In this document: positions 35,863-44,808 of the stretch, piece by piece
Layout of the letters: the number at the start of each line of letters is the position of its first letter
Position numbering within the stretch: the stretch's first letter is position 1
Assembly: GCA_050247155.1 (NCBI GenBank)
Contig: JBFWUS010000011.1
Coordinates: 24,239-88,238 of the forward strand
From: Mesorhizobium_G sp050247155
GTDB lineage: Bacteria > Pseudomonadota > Alphaproteobacteria > Rhizobiales > Rhizobiaceae
Direction of reading: 5' to 3'
DNA: 64,000 nt
Program-made: the position numbers and the translations under genes
The notes under the pieces: generated by a model
Seen by the model: the letters and a program-made list of their open reading frames with translations, nothing else
Databases searched by the model: none
What the model was told of the DNA's origin: nothing

Positions 35863-37017
35863 CTATTTCACGATGAGATCGAGGTTGTAGCGCGACAGCG
35901 GGCGTGGCGCGGCGTCGGTGGTCAGGTAGGTTCGACCGAGAGTCATCGCCGTTTCGGTGTCCGAATCCATGATGATCATATGCGCAAACAGCGTCATGTC
36001 CGGTGCGATCGGCTCCGGATTGTCCTGGTAGAACATCTGGCTTTCCATCCACGACGGTGTGAAGCGCGCTCCGACGGAGTAGCCGCAGGCGTTTAGGCGG
36101 TGTCGGGTCAGGCCGCTGGCTTCAAGAGAGCGGGAGTGCGCCTCGAAGACATCGCCGAAGGTGTTGCCGGGCGTCATGGCGTTCTCGACCGCCAGAAGGG
36201 CGGCAAGCGACGCGTCGTAGAGCTCCTGATGGCGCTTGGATACCTTACCGGTCAGGACGGTGCGCATCATCGGCGCGTGATAGTGATGGAAGACGCCGGA
36301 CCACTCGAGGGTCAACTGATCGTTCTTGGTCAGTTTTCGCCGGCCGGCCTTATAACGGCACAGAAGCGCATCGACGCCGGAGCCGATAATGAATTCGTTG
36401 GCGGGATAGTCGCCACCGCCGGCAAAGATCGCGCCCTGCATGGCGGCCAGAATCTTTCCTTCGTCGGCGCCCTGCTTGATCAACTTCAGGGCCGCGTCCA
36501 GCGCTTCGTCGCCTAGTTCGGCCGCGCGCTCTGCCTTCTTGATCTCAGCCGGGCTTTTGAAGAGGCGCAGCCGGCTGACGATGTCGGACGCGTCCTCGAT
36601 CTTGCCGAAGGTTTTCAGTTGCTCGTCAAGCAGCAGGCCGTTGCGGGCCGTCAGTCCGTGTGTGTTGTATTCGACGCCGATCCGGCAGCCGAGCAAATCC
36701 AGGTCATTCAGCAGGTTGCGCAGGTCGAGAGCCGGATTGGCGTCGGCGCGATCAGTCCAGACCACGACATTATCGATGGTCGAGGTGTGTTTCGCCTGCC
36801 GCAGGTCGGCCGAGCGAGTGAGCAGCACCATCGACCCGTCGGCCTTCACGACAAGGCATTGGAAGAAACAGAACCCGAAGGTGTCGTAGCCAGTCAGCCA
36901 GTACATGCTCTCCTGGGCGAACAGCAACATGGCGTCGAGCTTGCGCTCGGTCATTTCCAGCGTCAGGCGATCGCGCCGGGCGTCAAATTCCGACCGTTCG
37001 AAGTGCAGGGCCATCAA
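35863..37017 (-). CDS. M24 (pita-bread) family protein, DoeA/creatinase-like, lacking canonical metal ligands
   Basis: A 384-residue protein with an N-terminal creatinase/prolidase domain and a C-terminal pita-bread domain. True M24 peptidases have two Asp, a GHxxG His and two Glu as metal ligands. Here the matching segments read TLEWSGVFHHYHAPMMRT, CGYSVGARFTPSW and AHMIIMDSDT, so several ligands are missing. This resembles the non-peptidase members creatinase and ectoine hydrolase DoeA. No other ectoine or creatine gene is nearby. The start at 37017 overlaps the pgeF stop by four bases, so it is probably coupled to pgeF. Confidence 0.75.
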   Translation of the reverse strand: MMALHFERSEFDARRDRLTLEMTERKLDAMLLFAQESMYWLTGYDTFGFCFFQCLVVKADGSMVLLTRSADLRQAKHTSTIDNVVVWTDRADANPALDLRNLLNDLDLLGCRIGVEYNTHGLTARNGLLLDEQLKTFGKIEDASDIVSRLRLFKSPAEIKKAERAAELGDEALDAALKLIKQGADEGKILAAMQGAIFAGGGDYPANEFIIGSGVDALLCRYKAGRRKLTKNDQLTLEWSGVFHHYHAPMMRTVLTGKVSKRHQELYDASLAALLAVENAMTPGNTFGDVFEAHSRSLEASGLTRHRLNACGYSVGARFTPSWMESQMFYQDNPEPIAPDMTLFAHMIIMDSDTETAMTLGRTYLTTDAAPRPLSRYNLDLIVK

Positions 37018-37808
37018 ATGTCCTCCAGCACGATCGACGCGACATGGCGTCCATAGTCCGGCTCGTTGCGGTGGGTCGAGCGGCGGTAGGAATAGAACAA
37101 ATTCTCTTCGGCATAGGTGCAGCGGTTCAGCGCCTCCGCCTTGACGCCGGCCTTTTCAAGGCGATCGATCGTGTAGCGATTGAGGTCGAACATAGCGTGG
37201 TTGGGCCGTTCTGAAGGTACGAAATAGATGTGATTCTGCGGCCCGGCGGACATGAAGCGCTCGACGAATTCGAAGCCGACCTCGTAGTTCGCCTGGGTGA
37301 TCGAGGGGCCGAGGGCCGCCAGGATATGGTCGCGTTTGGCGCCAAGCGTTTCCATCTTTTCGATGGTGCTTTCGAGTACGCCGGTAAATGCGCCCTTCCA
37401 GCCGGCATGCGCGGCGCCGATCACTCGAGCGTCGGGATCGACGAAAAGCACGGGGCCGCAGTCGGCGCTCGACGTGCAGATCGCGAGGCCAGGGCGGTTT
37501 GTGACGATGCCGTCCGCCATGGGGCGCGGCAGGCCATAGGGTTCGGACACGACGATCGCGTCGGGCGAATGCACCTGATGCAGCGACAGCAGCGCTTCGG
37601 GCGAAACGCCCATCCAGGACGCGACGCGCCGCCTGTTTTCCGCAACGTGCTCGGGATCGTCGTTTGAGCCCGTGCCGGTGTTGAGACCGGCGTAGAGCCC
37701 ATCAGAGACACCGCCGACGCGGGTGAAATAGCCATGCCGCACGCCGGAGCTAGCGGCTGTATCGAGCAATGGCGAGCGAAGCGGGTTCGGCAGCGAAGCA
37801 GTCAGCAT
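37014..37808 (-). CDS. pgeF: Laccase-domain purine nucleosidase-type protein PgeF (YfiH)
   Basis: A 264-residue YfiH/LACC1-family protein. The zinc ligands are evident: LHQVHSPDA, CTSSADCGPVLFVD and HAGWKGAFTG. Family members phosphorolyse or deaminate purine nucleosides, and the bacterial protein has also been linked to peptidoglycan-precursor editing. It lies in the conserved lgt-midA-pgeF order and overlaps the M24 gene. Confidence 0.92.
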   Translation of the reverse strand: MLTASLPNPLRSPLLDTAASSGVRHGYFTRVGGVSDGLYAGLNTGTGSNDDPEHVAENRRRVASWMGVSPEALLSLHQVHSPDAIVVSEPYGLPRPMADGIVTNRPGLAICTSSADCGPVLFVDPDARVIGAAHAGWKGAFTGVLESTIEKMETLGAKRDHILAALGPSITQANYEVGFEFVERFMSAGPQNHIYFVPSERPNHAMFDLNRYTIDRLEKAGVKAEALNRCTYAEENLFYSYRRSTHRNEPDYGRHVASIVLEDI

Positions 37809-37888
37809 GGCGGGTGTTGTGGTCCGGCAGGCGTTATCGCGTCAAGGGCGGAAGGGAGGCTGGCGCAGCCGATTGTTGTGCAAGCCGT

Positions 37889-38977
37889 TCAATTTATCGG
37901 TGCGAATCCTGGTAGGTTCTCAAGCGTCGAAAAGGCCAAGACCTTGAACAAATCGCCCATCGCTTCGGCACCGGCGAGGCGCTGAACCTCGCTGGAAAGG
38001 CGGTTGCGCGCGGGCTCGTCCGCCTTCGCTCCCAACGATCCAGCGCGTTCGAGGAGACCCAGCGTCAACAGGAATTCGCCTTGCGTGGCGAGGCGCGTTG
38101 TCAGGCCGGTTTGTTTCGTGATGGCAGCAAGCGATGCGAAGTCGACATGGGAGGTGAGGTCCGCTTCTCCCGGATGGGCGAGCGGGTCGTCATAAGTGTG
38201 TTTGAACATGGCTTGCAGCGTGTCGCCGATGCCCGGCTTGAGGTGGCCGTAGTCGATGAACAGCCCCGCGCCACCGTCGCGTGCGATCCGCTCGGCGATG
38301 GCCTGCATGAGCGCTTCGCGCGCCGGTGCAATTTCGAAGATCGCGCCAGGCTGGGCCTTTTCCGAATCCAGAGGAAGCAAGTCAGGGTCGAGCGATCCGG
38401 CGCCAGCGATAAAGACCAGCTTCTCAGCCTCGTCGATGTCGACCATGCGCTCGCGCCAGCCCCTATCCGTCTTGACGTATTGGCGGATCGGGACTGCGTC
38501 GAAGAGTTCATTGCCGACGATGAATAATGGCTGGCGAGGAGGCAATTCATCAACGCTGTTGCACCAATCGAAGGTGCCTCCGGTTCCCTGCAGGGTTGTC
38601 GCCTGCACCAAGCGCAGCCTTGGGCTCGTCTCGATCAGGTTGAAGCGGGCATTGGCTCGCAGGCCTGGCTCCAGCTTGTCCATCGTCCGGGCAATATCTT
38701 TGGCGAGCGTACCGCGCCCGGGGCCGATCTCGGCAATGATGGGGTTTTTCGGGCGGCCAAGGTCGCGCCAGACGGTGACCAGCCAGGCGCCGATCAGTTC
38801 GCCGAACATCTGGCTGATTTCCGGAGCGGTGGTGAAATCGCCGTTGCGGCCGAATGGGTCGCGGGTCATGTAGTAACCGTGCTGCTTGTCGAACAGGCAG
38901 AGGCTGAAATATTCGGCAACGCTGACCGGCCCGAGAGCCTCGATCAAATCGACAATCTTAGTCTTTAGCGCGGTCAT
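37889..38977 (-). CDS. Class I SAM-dependent methyltransferase, MidA/NDUFAF7 family
   Basis: A 362-residue methyltransferase with IAEIGPGRGTLAKDIARTMD as the SAM-binding motif and NELFDAVPIRQYV typical of the family. The mitochondrial homologue NDUFAF7 methylates an arginine of a complex I subunit, so this protein may do the same to bacterial NADH dehydrogenase. Its gene overlaps lgt by four bases, the standard alphaproteobacterial arrangement. Confidence 0.92.
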   Translation of the reverse strand: MTALKTKIVDLIEALGPVSVAEYFSLCLFDKQHGYYMTRDPFGRNGDFTTAPEISQMFGELIGAWLVTVWRDLGRPKNPIIAEIGPGRGTLAKDIARTMDKLEPGLRANARFNLIETSPRLRLVQATTLQGTGGTFDWCNSVDELPPRQPLFIVGNELFDAVPIRQYVKTDRGWRERMVDIDEAEKLVFIAGAGSLDPDLLPLDSEKAQPGAIFEIAPAREALMQAIAERIARDGGAGLFIDYGHLKPGIGDTLQAMFKHTYDDPLAHPGEADLTSHVDFASLAAITKQTGLTTRLATQGEFLLTLGLLERAGSLGAKADEPARNRLSSEVQRLAGAEAMGDLFKVLAFSTLENLPGFAPIN

Positions 38978-39819
38978 CCGGCCACGGGCTTGGGGGCGGC
39001 CAGTTTGGCGCTTGCCATCATCCAGAGCCCGACCAGGATAAGCGGCAGCGACAACACCATGCCCATGGTCAGCCAGCCGCCGGCGAGATAGCCGATCTGG
39101 ACGTCCGGCTCGCGAAAATATTCGGCGAAGGTGCGGGCGAGCCCATAACCGGTCATGAAGGCGCCGGCGACGAAGCCGGGGTAGCGCAATTTCAGGAGGC
39201 CGTGCGTCAGGATGCGCAGAACCACAAACAGGACAAGGCCTTCGAGCAGCGCTTCATAAAGTTGGCTCGGATGGCGCGGTTCCGGCCCGCCATTGGGAAA
39301 GATGAATGCCCAGGGCAGGTCGCTGGGGCGGCCCCAGAGCTCGGAATTGATGAAGTTGGCGCAGCGGACAAGGCCGAGCGCGACCGGCGTTCCGGCGGCG
39401 ATCAGGTCGAACAGCGTCCAGACATTCACGCCGCGTGAGCGGGCCAGAAAGACCATTGCCAGCGTGCAACCCAGAAAGCCGCCGTGGAACGACATGCCGC
39501 CTTGCCAGATGGCGACGATGTCGAGCGGATTGGCCAGGTAGCGCTGGAAATCGTAAAACAGGATGTAGCCGATACGACCGCCCAGAACGATGCCGAGCGC
39601 GGCATAGACGAGCAGGTCGTCGATGATTTGGGGGCCAAATGGGGCCTTGCCGTCCCGCCAGAGTTTTGGGGTCGTCAGCAGCCGCTTGGCATACCACCAC
39701 CCGAACAAAATACCGACGACGTAACCGACGCCGTACCAATGTATGGCCAGCGGGCCGAACCGCACGATCACCGGATCGATGTTCGGAAAGGCTAGGGCGG
39801 TGACGAACAGTTCGGTCAA
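38974..39819 (-). CDS. lgt: Prolipoprotein diacylglyceryl transferase
   Basis: Inner-membrane enzyme that attaches diacylglycerol to the lipobox cysteine of prolipoproteins. 281 residues with about seven helices. The Lgt signature GLVRCANFINSELWGRPSD has the key Arg and Asn-Glu residues, and GGMSFHGGFLGC the catalytic His region. The triple-Kazal lipoprotein at 48524 would be one substrate. It heads the lgt-midA pair. Confidence 0.97.
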   Translation of the reverse strand: MTELFVTALAFPNIDPVIVRFGPLAIHWYGVGYVVGILFGWWYAKRLLTTPKLWRDGKAPFGPQIIDDLLVYAALGIVLGGRIGYILFYDFQRYLANPLDIVAIWQGGMSFHGGFLGCTLAMVFLARSRGVNVWTLFDLIAAGTPVALGLVRCANFINSELWGRPSDLPWAFIFPNGGPEPRHPSQLYEALLEGLVLFVVLRILTHGLLKLRYPGFVAGAFMTGYGLARTFAEYFREPDVQIGYLAGGWLTMGMVLSLPLILVGLWMMASAKLAAPKPVAG

Positions 39820-39887
39820 AACTGGCTTCTCATGTTGCTGAGTCGAGGCGGACCATGGCGGTGCTCCACGACAGCTTCAAGGCAGGC

Positions 39888-40529
39888 TTATGTCAGAAAC
39901 GGATTTGTCATCCGCTCGACGCCGAACCGTCCGCCGGGTCCGTGGCCGCAGATAAAGCCTATGTCATCACCGAGCGGCAGCAGCTTTTCCTTGATCGACC
40001 GGATCAGGGTGGCGTGGTCGCCGCCCGGCAGGTCGGTGCGGCCGACCGAGCCGTTGAACAGCACATCGCCGACATGCGCGAAGGCGTTGGCGCGGTTGTA
40101 AAAAACGACATGCCCGGGCGCATGGCCGGGGCAATGCAAAACTTCGAACGTGTGGTCGCCGAAGGAGACTTTTTCGCCTTCCGTCAGGAACCGGTCGGGA
40201 ACACAATTGCGCACTGAGCCCTGGACGCCAAAGCGTACGGCCTGATTCTCCAGATTGTCGAGCAGCGGCTTGTCGGCCTCATGCGGGCCGATGATCTCAA
40301 CCTCGAGCGCGTCCTTCAATTCCATCGCGCCGCCGGCGTGGTCGAGATGGCCGTGCGTGATCCAGATCGCATCGACCTTGATGCCATTCGACTTGATGGC
40401 TTCGAGAATGTGATCGACGTCGCCACCCGGATCGACAATCACCCCGACCTTTGTCGCGTCGTCGAACAGCATTGTGCAGTTCTGCTGGAACGGTGTGACC
40501 GGAATGATGCCTGCGTTCAGTCTGCCCAT
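39888..40529 (-). CDS. MBL-fold metallo-hydrolase (glyoxalase II-like, YcbL type)
   Basis: A 213-residue beta-lactamase-fold hydrolase. The metal motif THGHLDHAGG, the later HCPGHAPGHVVF and the C-terminal ICGHGPGG provide the binuclear metal ligands. It resembles YcbL, which has type II glyoxalase activity; thioester hydrolysis is likely but the substrate is not certain. It lies 68 bases upstream of lgt on the same strand. Confidence 0.9.
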   Translation of the reverse strand: MGRLNAGIIPVTPFQQNCTMLFDDATKVGVIVDPGGDVDHILEAIKSNGIKVDAIWITHGHLDHAGGAMELKDALEVEIIGPHEADKPLLDNLENQAVRFGVQGSVRNCVPDRFLTEGEKVSFGDHTFEVLHCPGHAPGHVVFYNRANAFAHVGDVLFNGSVGRTDLPGGDHATLIRSIKEKLLPLGDDIGFICGHGPGGRFGVERMTNPFLT

Positions 40530-40616
40530 GCGAAGCCTTTTCGTTTGTCGAGAGGCTCATAGGGCGGCAGGGCGGCCGCGTCCAGCGGGAGGCGAATCCA
40601 CAACACGATACCTGAA

Positions 40617-40645
40617 GCAAAAACGGGCGGCTTGCGGCCGCCCGT
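40617..40645 (-). terminator. Rho-independent terminator
   Basis: ACGGGCGGC (40623-40631) pairs perfectly with GCCGCCCGT (40637-40645), with a five-base loop. On the minus strand the stem is followed by TTTTT (40623-40619). It ends the transcript of the Gly/Ala-rich gene at 40669. Confidence 0.85.
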
Positions 40646-40668
40646 TCAAATGCTGATGTCGACGGCAA

Positions 40669-40974
40669 TTAACCCTTGTTCATCGACTTCATGATGGCGC
40701 CGACGATGCCGGTAAGCACCGCGCCGCCGCCTGCGCCGCCGAGAATGCTGTTCAGGTCGAAACCGCTGGTCGCAGCGCCCGCCGCCGCGGCCGGATCGAC
40801 AGCGCCGCCGCCCAACAGGCTGCCAAGAATGGCCGCGCCGCCGACGCCGCCAATCGCACCGCTCAGGATTTTAGGAAGCTGTCCCATGACGGCACTGCCG
40901 ATGGCTGCGCCAACGGCCTGGCCTCCAATGATGCCGGTGATTATCTGCACGATAATCGGCATGAGAGTTTCCAT
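40669..40974 (-). CDS. Glycine/alanine-rich hydrophobic protein (101 aa)
   Basis: A 101-residue, very Gly/Ala-rich protein with two glycine-zipper-like hydrophobic stretches (IITGIIGGQAVGAAIGSAVM and GGAGGGAVLTGIVGAIM). GGAGGG precedes ATG 40974. No family is recognised. Glycine-zipper proteins often associate with or insert in membranes. It has its own terminator, so it is an independent unit. Confidence 0.65.
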   Translation of the reverse strand: METLMPIIVQIITGIIGGQAVGAAIGSAVMGQLPKILSGAIGGVGGAAILGSLLGGGAVDPAAAAGAATSGFDLNSILGGAGGGAVLTGIVGAIMKSMNKG

Positions 40975-41254
40975 GAAAGTTCCCTCCGTTCATACCGGCC
41001 CACCTGCCGGCGCGGATATCAGACGCTGATTCGTGTGAAAGTCAAACGAATGGCTAACAAGAGGTTAACGGCGGGCATCGCCTTCTTTTCCCGCGAAATT
41101 GCTAATGCGGCAGTCCTTCCTTAGGGGCATGACTTATTGATTGCACGCCGCCAGCCAGGAGCCGGCCGCAAGGAACTGCCGGGTATTGTGGATTGGCGTG
41201 CCTTTGGGGCGGGTTGTGCCGAAAAGCTTGGAGGCGGGCCGCATTTGGCGTAAG
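40975..41254. other. Gene-free region between the Gly/Ala-rich gene and petP
   Basis: About 280 bases, divergent promoters expected at both ends. No coding frame, repeat or RNA is convincing. A palindromic operator candidate follows at 41255. Confidence 0.5.
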
Positions 41255-41277
41255 TTATGTCAACGCTACTGACATAA
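41255..41277 (+). promoter_or_regulatory. Palindromic operator candidate upstream of petP
   Basis: TTATGTCA (41255-41262) and TGACATAA (41270-41277) form a perfect 8-7-8 inverted repeat 22 bases before the petP start codon. MarR-family proteins typically bind such palindromes in their own promoters, so autoregulation by PetP is a natural inference. Confidence 0.65.
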
Positions 41278-41299
41278 TTTCAACGGAGCACCGCGCCGA

Positions 41300-41845
41300 A
41301 TGGCCGACAGCAGTGTGAATGCCGGTCCAATAGGGGCCGGTCCGATACGCACCGCCATCACCAATGCCGATGGCATCGATCTCGCGCTGATCGAGCTGCT
41401 GTTCTTCGCCTATCGCGATTTCACCTCGGATCCGGACGAAATTTTGACTGGCTACGGGTTTGGGCGGGCGCATCACCGCGTGCTGCATTTCGTCAATCGC
41501 ATGCCCGGCCTGACGGTTGCCGAACTGCTGGACGTGTTGCAGATCACCAAGCAGAGCCTCTCGCGGGTGCTGAAACAGCTCATGGACACCGATCATGTCG
41601 TCCAGGTGCAAGGGCTGAAGGACCGGCGTCAGCGCGAGCTTTATCCGACAGCGCGCGGCCGCGAACTGGCGCTGGCGCTGGCGCGGCCGCAGTCGCGCCG
41701 CATCGGCGCGGCTTTGAATGGCGCAAAGCCAGCCGACCGTGAAATGGTCGAGAAGTTTCTGAAAGGTATGGTCAATCCGGAGCTGAGAGCCCAGATTGAC
41801 AAGCTGCCCGCGACGCCTGGGGAGGATAGTCATGGAACAAAATGA
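41300..41845 (+). CDS. petP: MarR-family regulator, PetP-like
   Basis: A 181-residue winged-helix regulator. The MarR core includes GRAHHRVLHFVNRMPGLTVA, LLDVLQITKQSLSRVLKQLM and the wing KDRRQRELYPTARG. It directly precedes and overlaps an OmpR-type response regulator, the petP-petR arrangement described in Rhodobacter capsulatus. There it lies near the bc1 operon and is needed for respiratory growth; here petABC is about 33 kb away. The effector of PetP is not known. Confidence 0.82.
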   Translation: MADSSVNAGPIGAGPIRTAITNADGIDLALIELLFFAYRDFTSDPDEILTGYGFGRAHHRVLHFVNRMPGLTVAELLDVLQITKQSLSRVLKQLMDTDHVVQVQGLKDRRQRELYPTARGRELALALARPQSRRIGAALNGAKPADREMVEKFLKGMVNPELRAQIDKLPATPGEDSHGTK

Positions 41846-42551
41846 ATTGCTGGCCGATCCGACGATCCCGAAGGATGACGCTCCACATCTCCTGGTGATC
41901 GACGATGACACCCGTATTCGCACCCTGCTGAAGCAATATCTGACCGAGAACGGGTTTCGGGTCTCCGTAGCCAGTAATGCGGACGAGGCGCGGCGCAAGC
42001 TGGTGGGGCTCGATTTCGACCTGTTGATCGTCGACGTGATGATGCCGGGCGAGTCCGGCGTCGACCTGACACGGTCTCTACGCGAACAGAAGACGGTGCC
42101 GATCTTGATGCTGACGGCACTGTCGGAGACGGATAGCCGGATCGCTGGCCTGCAAGCGGGGGCCGACGACTATCTGCCGAAACCGTTCGACCCGCGCGAG
42201 CTGATTCTGCGCATCAAAAACATCTTGCGTCGCGGGGGGCCGCAGCAGGCGCTGAAGGTCGAGCAGATCGTGTTCGGGCCTTACACCTTCCAGATCGCGC
42301 GGCGTGAGCTCAAGAAAGGCGGCGAGCCGCTGAAGCTGACGGACCGCGAGCAGGAAATTCTCGCCATTTTCGCCGAGCGGGCCGGCGAGACGATCCCGCG
42401 TCATGAGCTGGTCGCCAACGATTCGGAAGTGGGCGAGCGCACGATCGACGTGCAGATCAATAGGCTGCGCCGGAAGATCGAGAAGGATCCAGCGAATCCG
42501 GTGTGGCTGCAGACCGTGCGGGGGATCGGCTATCGCCTGTCGGTGGAATGA
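41832..42551 (+). CDS. petR: OmpR-family response regulator, PetR-like
   Basis: A 239-residue regulator. The receiver domain (residues 15-130) has the acidic pocket LLVIDDDTRI, the phospho-acceptor Asp in DLLIVDVMMPGESG, the Thr in ILMLTALSE and the Lys in DYLPKPFDP. The C-terminal winged helix ends NRLRRKIEKDPANPVW. The start at ATG 41832 has GGAGG upstream and overlaps petP by 14 bases. A sensor kinase follows 33 bases later and is the likely phosphodonor. Confidence 0.9.
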   Translation: MEQNELLADPTIPKDDAPHLLVIDDDTRIRTLLKQYLTENGFRVSVASNADEARRKLVGLDFDLLIVDVMMPGESGVDLTRSLREQKTVPILMLTALSETDSRIAGLQAGADDYLPKPFDPRELILRIKNILRRGGPQQALKVEQIVFGPYTFQIARRELKKGGEPLKLTDREQEILAIFAERAGETIPRHELVANDSEVGERTIDVQINRLRRKIEKDPANPVWLQTVRGIGYRLSVE

Positions 42552-42584
42552 CAACGACATGAGGATGATGGAGCGATAGGCTAT

Positions 42585-44054
42585 ATGGCCAATTCCGACA
42601 TCGACCTTTCGCGGCGCAGCCGTTTCAACCGAGTGCTAAGCCGCAGCCTCGACGGTTTTCAGCGCTGGGCCGAGCCCTATAGGCGACGGCTGGAGCCGCT
42701 GTGGCGGCGCACCGAGCCGGTGCGACGGCAGTGGAACCGCATGACGCGGCTGATCGCCATCTACATGCCGAAGCGGCTCTATCCGCGCTCGCTGCTGATC
42801 ATCATCACGCCGATGATCCTGCTGCAATCGGTAGTTGCTTTCGTGTTCATGGAGCGGCACTGGCAGCAGGTGACGGAGCGGCTGTCGACCGCCACCGCGC
42901 GCGACGTGGCGGCGGTCGTCGACATGATCGAGACCTTTCCGAAAGGTGACAACTATGCCGAGGCGATGCGCATCGCGCAGGATCGGCTATCGCTGCGCAC
43001 CGACATCTTGCCGGCCGAACCGCTGCCGCCGCCGGGGCCGCGACCGTTTTTCTCGATTCTCGACAACATCTTGTCCGAGGAACTTGCCAAACAGCTGAAG
43101 CATCCGTTCTGGATCGATACGGTCGGCAATTCGGGCGTTGTCGAGATCCGCGTGCAACTCGACGACGGGGTGCTGCGGGTGTTTGCTCGACGCAGCCAGG
43201 CCTACGCCTCGAACAGCCATATCTTCATCGTCTGGATGGTGGGGACCTCGCTGATCCTGCTCACCATCGCCATCCCGTTTCTGCGCAACCAGATCAAGCC
43301 GATCTCGGCGCTTGCTGAGGCGGCGGAAAGCTTCGGCAAGGGCCGGCCCCGCGATTTTAAGCCGCGCGGGGCAGAGGAGGTGCGGCGCGCCGGCTTCGCT
43401 TTCATCCAGATGCGCGAGCGCATCGAGCGGCAGATGGAACAGCGCACGGCGATGCTGACCGGCGTCAGCCACGATTTGCGCACGATCCTGACGCGCTTCC
43501 GGCTGCAACTGGCGCTGACGGCGTCGAAATCGGCGCGCGAGGCGCTGACGGCCGACATCGACGACATGCAGCATATGCTGGAAGGCTATCTTTCCTTCGC
43601 GCGCGGTGAGGCCGAGGAGGACCCCGGCCGCTTCGATATCGGCGCTTATTTCGATCGGATCGCGGACGAGGCGAAGCTGCGGAAGCGCGATCTGACCACC
43701 TCGCTTGCCGGCGACCCGGAAATCCATGTGCGGCCGAACGCCTTCGACCGGCTTCTGAATAATGTGGTGGGCAATGCCATGCGTTACGCGACGTCGGTCA
43801 AGGTGGCGGCCGTGCATGAGCGGGGCTGGCTGGAGGTGACAGTCGACGACAACGGCCCCGGCATTCCCGAAGACCGGCGCGAGGAAGTGTTCAAGCCGTT
43901 TTTCCGGCTGGACGAAGCACGGAACCTTGATGCCAGCGGGACTGGACTAGGATTGGCGATCGCGCGCGACATCGCACGCAGCCACGGGGGAGATATCACG
44001 CTGTCGGACAGTGAAATGGGCGGGCTTAAGGCGACGGTGAGGGTGCCGGCGTAG
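42585..44054 (+). CDS. Sensor histidine kinase partner of the PetR-like regulator
   Basis: A 489-residue membrane kinase: two helices near residues 65-90 and 205-228 flank a periplasmic sensor of about 115 residues; then a HAMP linker; then a HisKA domain with the phospho-acceptor GVSHDLRTILTRF. The ATPase domain follows, with N box NVVGNAMRYA, G1 VDDNGPGIPEDRREE and G2 SGTGLGLAIA. The architecture is EnvZ-like. Its gene is in line with petP-petR, so the three form one signalling operon. The stimulus is unknown. Confidence 0.92.
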   Translation: MANSDIDLSRRSRFNRVLSRSLDGFQRWAEPYRRRLEPLWRRTEPVRRQWNRMTRLIAIYMPKRLYPRSLLIIITPMILLQSVVAFVFMERHWQQVTERLSTATARDVAAVVDMIETFPKGDNYAEAMRIAQDRLSLRTDILPAEPLPPPGPRPFFSILDNILSEELAKQLKHPFWIDTVGNSGVVEIRVQLDDGVLRVFARRSQAYASNSHIFIVWMVGTSLILLTIAIPFLRNQIKPISALAEAAESFGKGRPRDFKPRGAEEVRRAGFAFIQMRERIERQMEQRTAMLTGVSHDLRTILTRFRLQLALTASKSAREALTADIDDMQHMLEGYLSFARGEAEEDPGRFDIGAYFDRIADEAKLRKRDLTTSLAGDPEIHVRPNAFDRLLNNVVGNAMRYATSVKVAAVHERGWLEVTVDDNGPGIPEDRREEVFKPFFRLDEARNLDASGTGLGLAIARDIARSHGGDITLSDSEMGGLKATVRVPA

Positions 44055-44167
44055 GTGAGGGAGTAGGGATCGGTCGCTCCACGCACACGCAGCCGCACGG
44101 TCAGTCGAGAAATCAGCCTGGCCGGACGCTGATGCTTTCGGCTCTTCGTCGTGATAATCTCATTAGT

Positions 44168-44776
44168 ATGAACGAGCTCGTGACATTGTCCGATCGAGCG
44201 TCGCCGACAACCCAGGCGGCCGAAGGCCTGCCACGCCGATCCTGGACCGTTGCCGAGATCGAGGCGATGGTTGAGGCAGGGATCATTGCGGAGAATGAAC
44301 GGTTCGAGCTGATAGGCGGGGAGATCGTGCCGATGTCACCCAAGGGCGCGCGGCATGAGATGGTGAAAATAGACCTCAATCGGCACCTGCAGCGGACGGC
44401 TGGCGAAGACCTCAATATTGCTCCGGAAACCACGCTGCGCCTGAATGAGAACAGCTTCGTGGAACCGGATTTCTGCGTGTTTCCGCGCTCGATAATGCCG
44501 GGCGACATGCGCGGACATGACGTGTTGCTCGCCATTGAGATCGCCGATTCTAGCCTTGCCTACGATCGCGGCCGCAAGATTGGCATCTATGCCGCGTTTG
44601 GCGTCGCCGAAGTCTGGGTCATCAACGCGAAGACGTTGGTTACCTATGTTCACGCCAACCTCGGCGCGGAAGGCTATCGTGCGATGTCCGACGTTCCACC
44701 ATCGCAAACGGTCACTGCCAAGCGAGCCGCAGTCAGCATGAATCTTGCTGCGCTCGGACTAACGCCGACGCAATAG
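44168..44776 (+). CDS. Uma2-family (DUF820) putative restriction-type endonuclease
   Basis: A 202-residue protein with a PD-(D/E)xK-type core: FELIGGEIVPMSPKGARHE, then FVEPDFCVFP, then LLAIEIADSSLAYDRGRKIG, and VAEVWVINAK. Uma2 proteins are abundant in cyanobacteria and occur singly in proteobacteria; biological role and DNA target are unknown. The start at ATG 44168 (MNELVTL) is chosen. It is isolated, with no methylase or toxin partner, and converges with the csaA-like gene. Confidence 0.85.
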   Translation: MNELVTLSDRASPTTQAAEGLPRRSWTVAEIEAMVEAGIIAENERFELIGGEIVPMSPKGARHEMVKIDLNRHLQRTAGEDLNIAPETTLRLNENSFVEPDFCVFPRSIMPGDMRGHDVLLAIEIADSSLAYDRGRKIGIYAAFGVAEVWVINAKTLVTYVHANLGAEGYRAMSDVPPSQTVTAKRAAVSMNLAALGLTPTQ

Positions 44777-44808
44777 TTCTCAGGCACGGTCGGCGGCGTC
44801 AGCCAACC

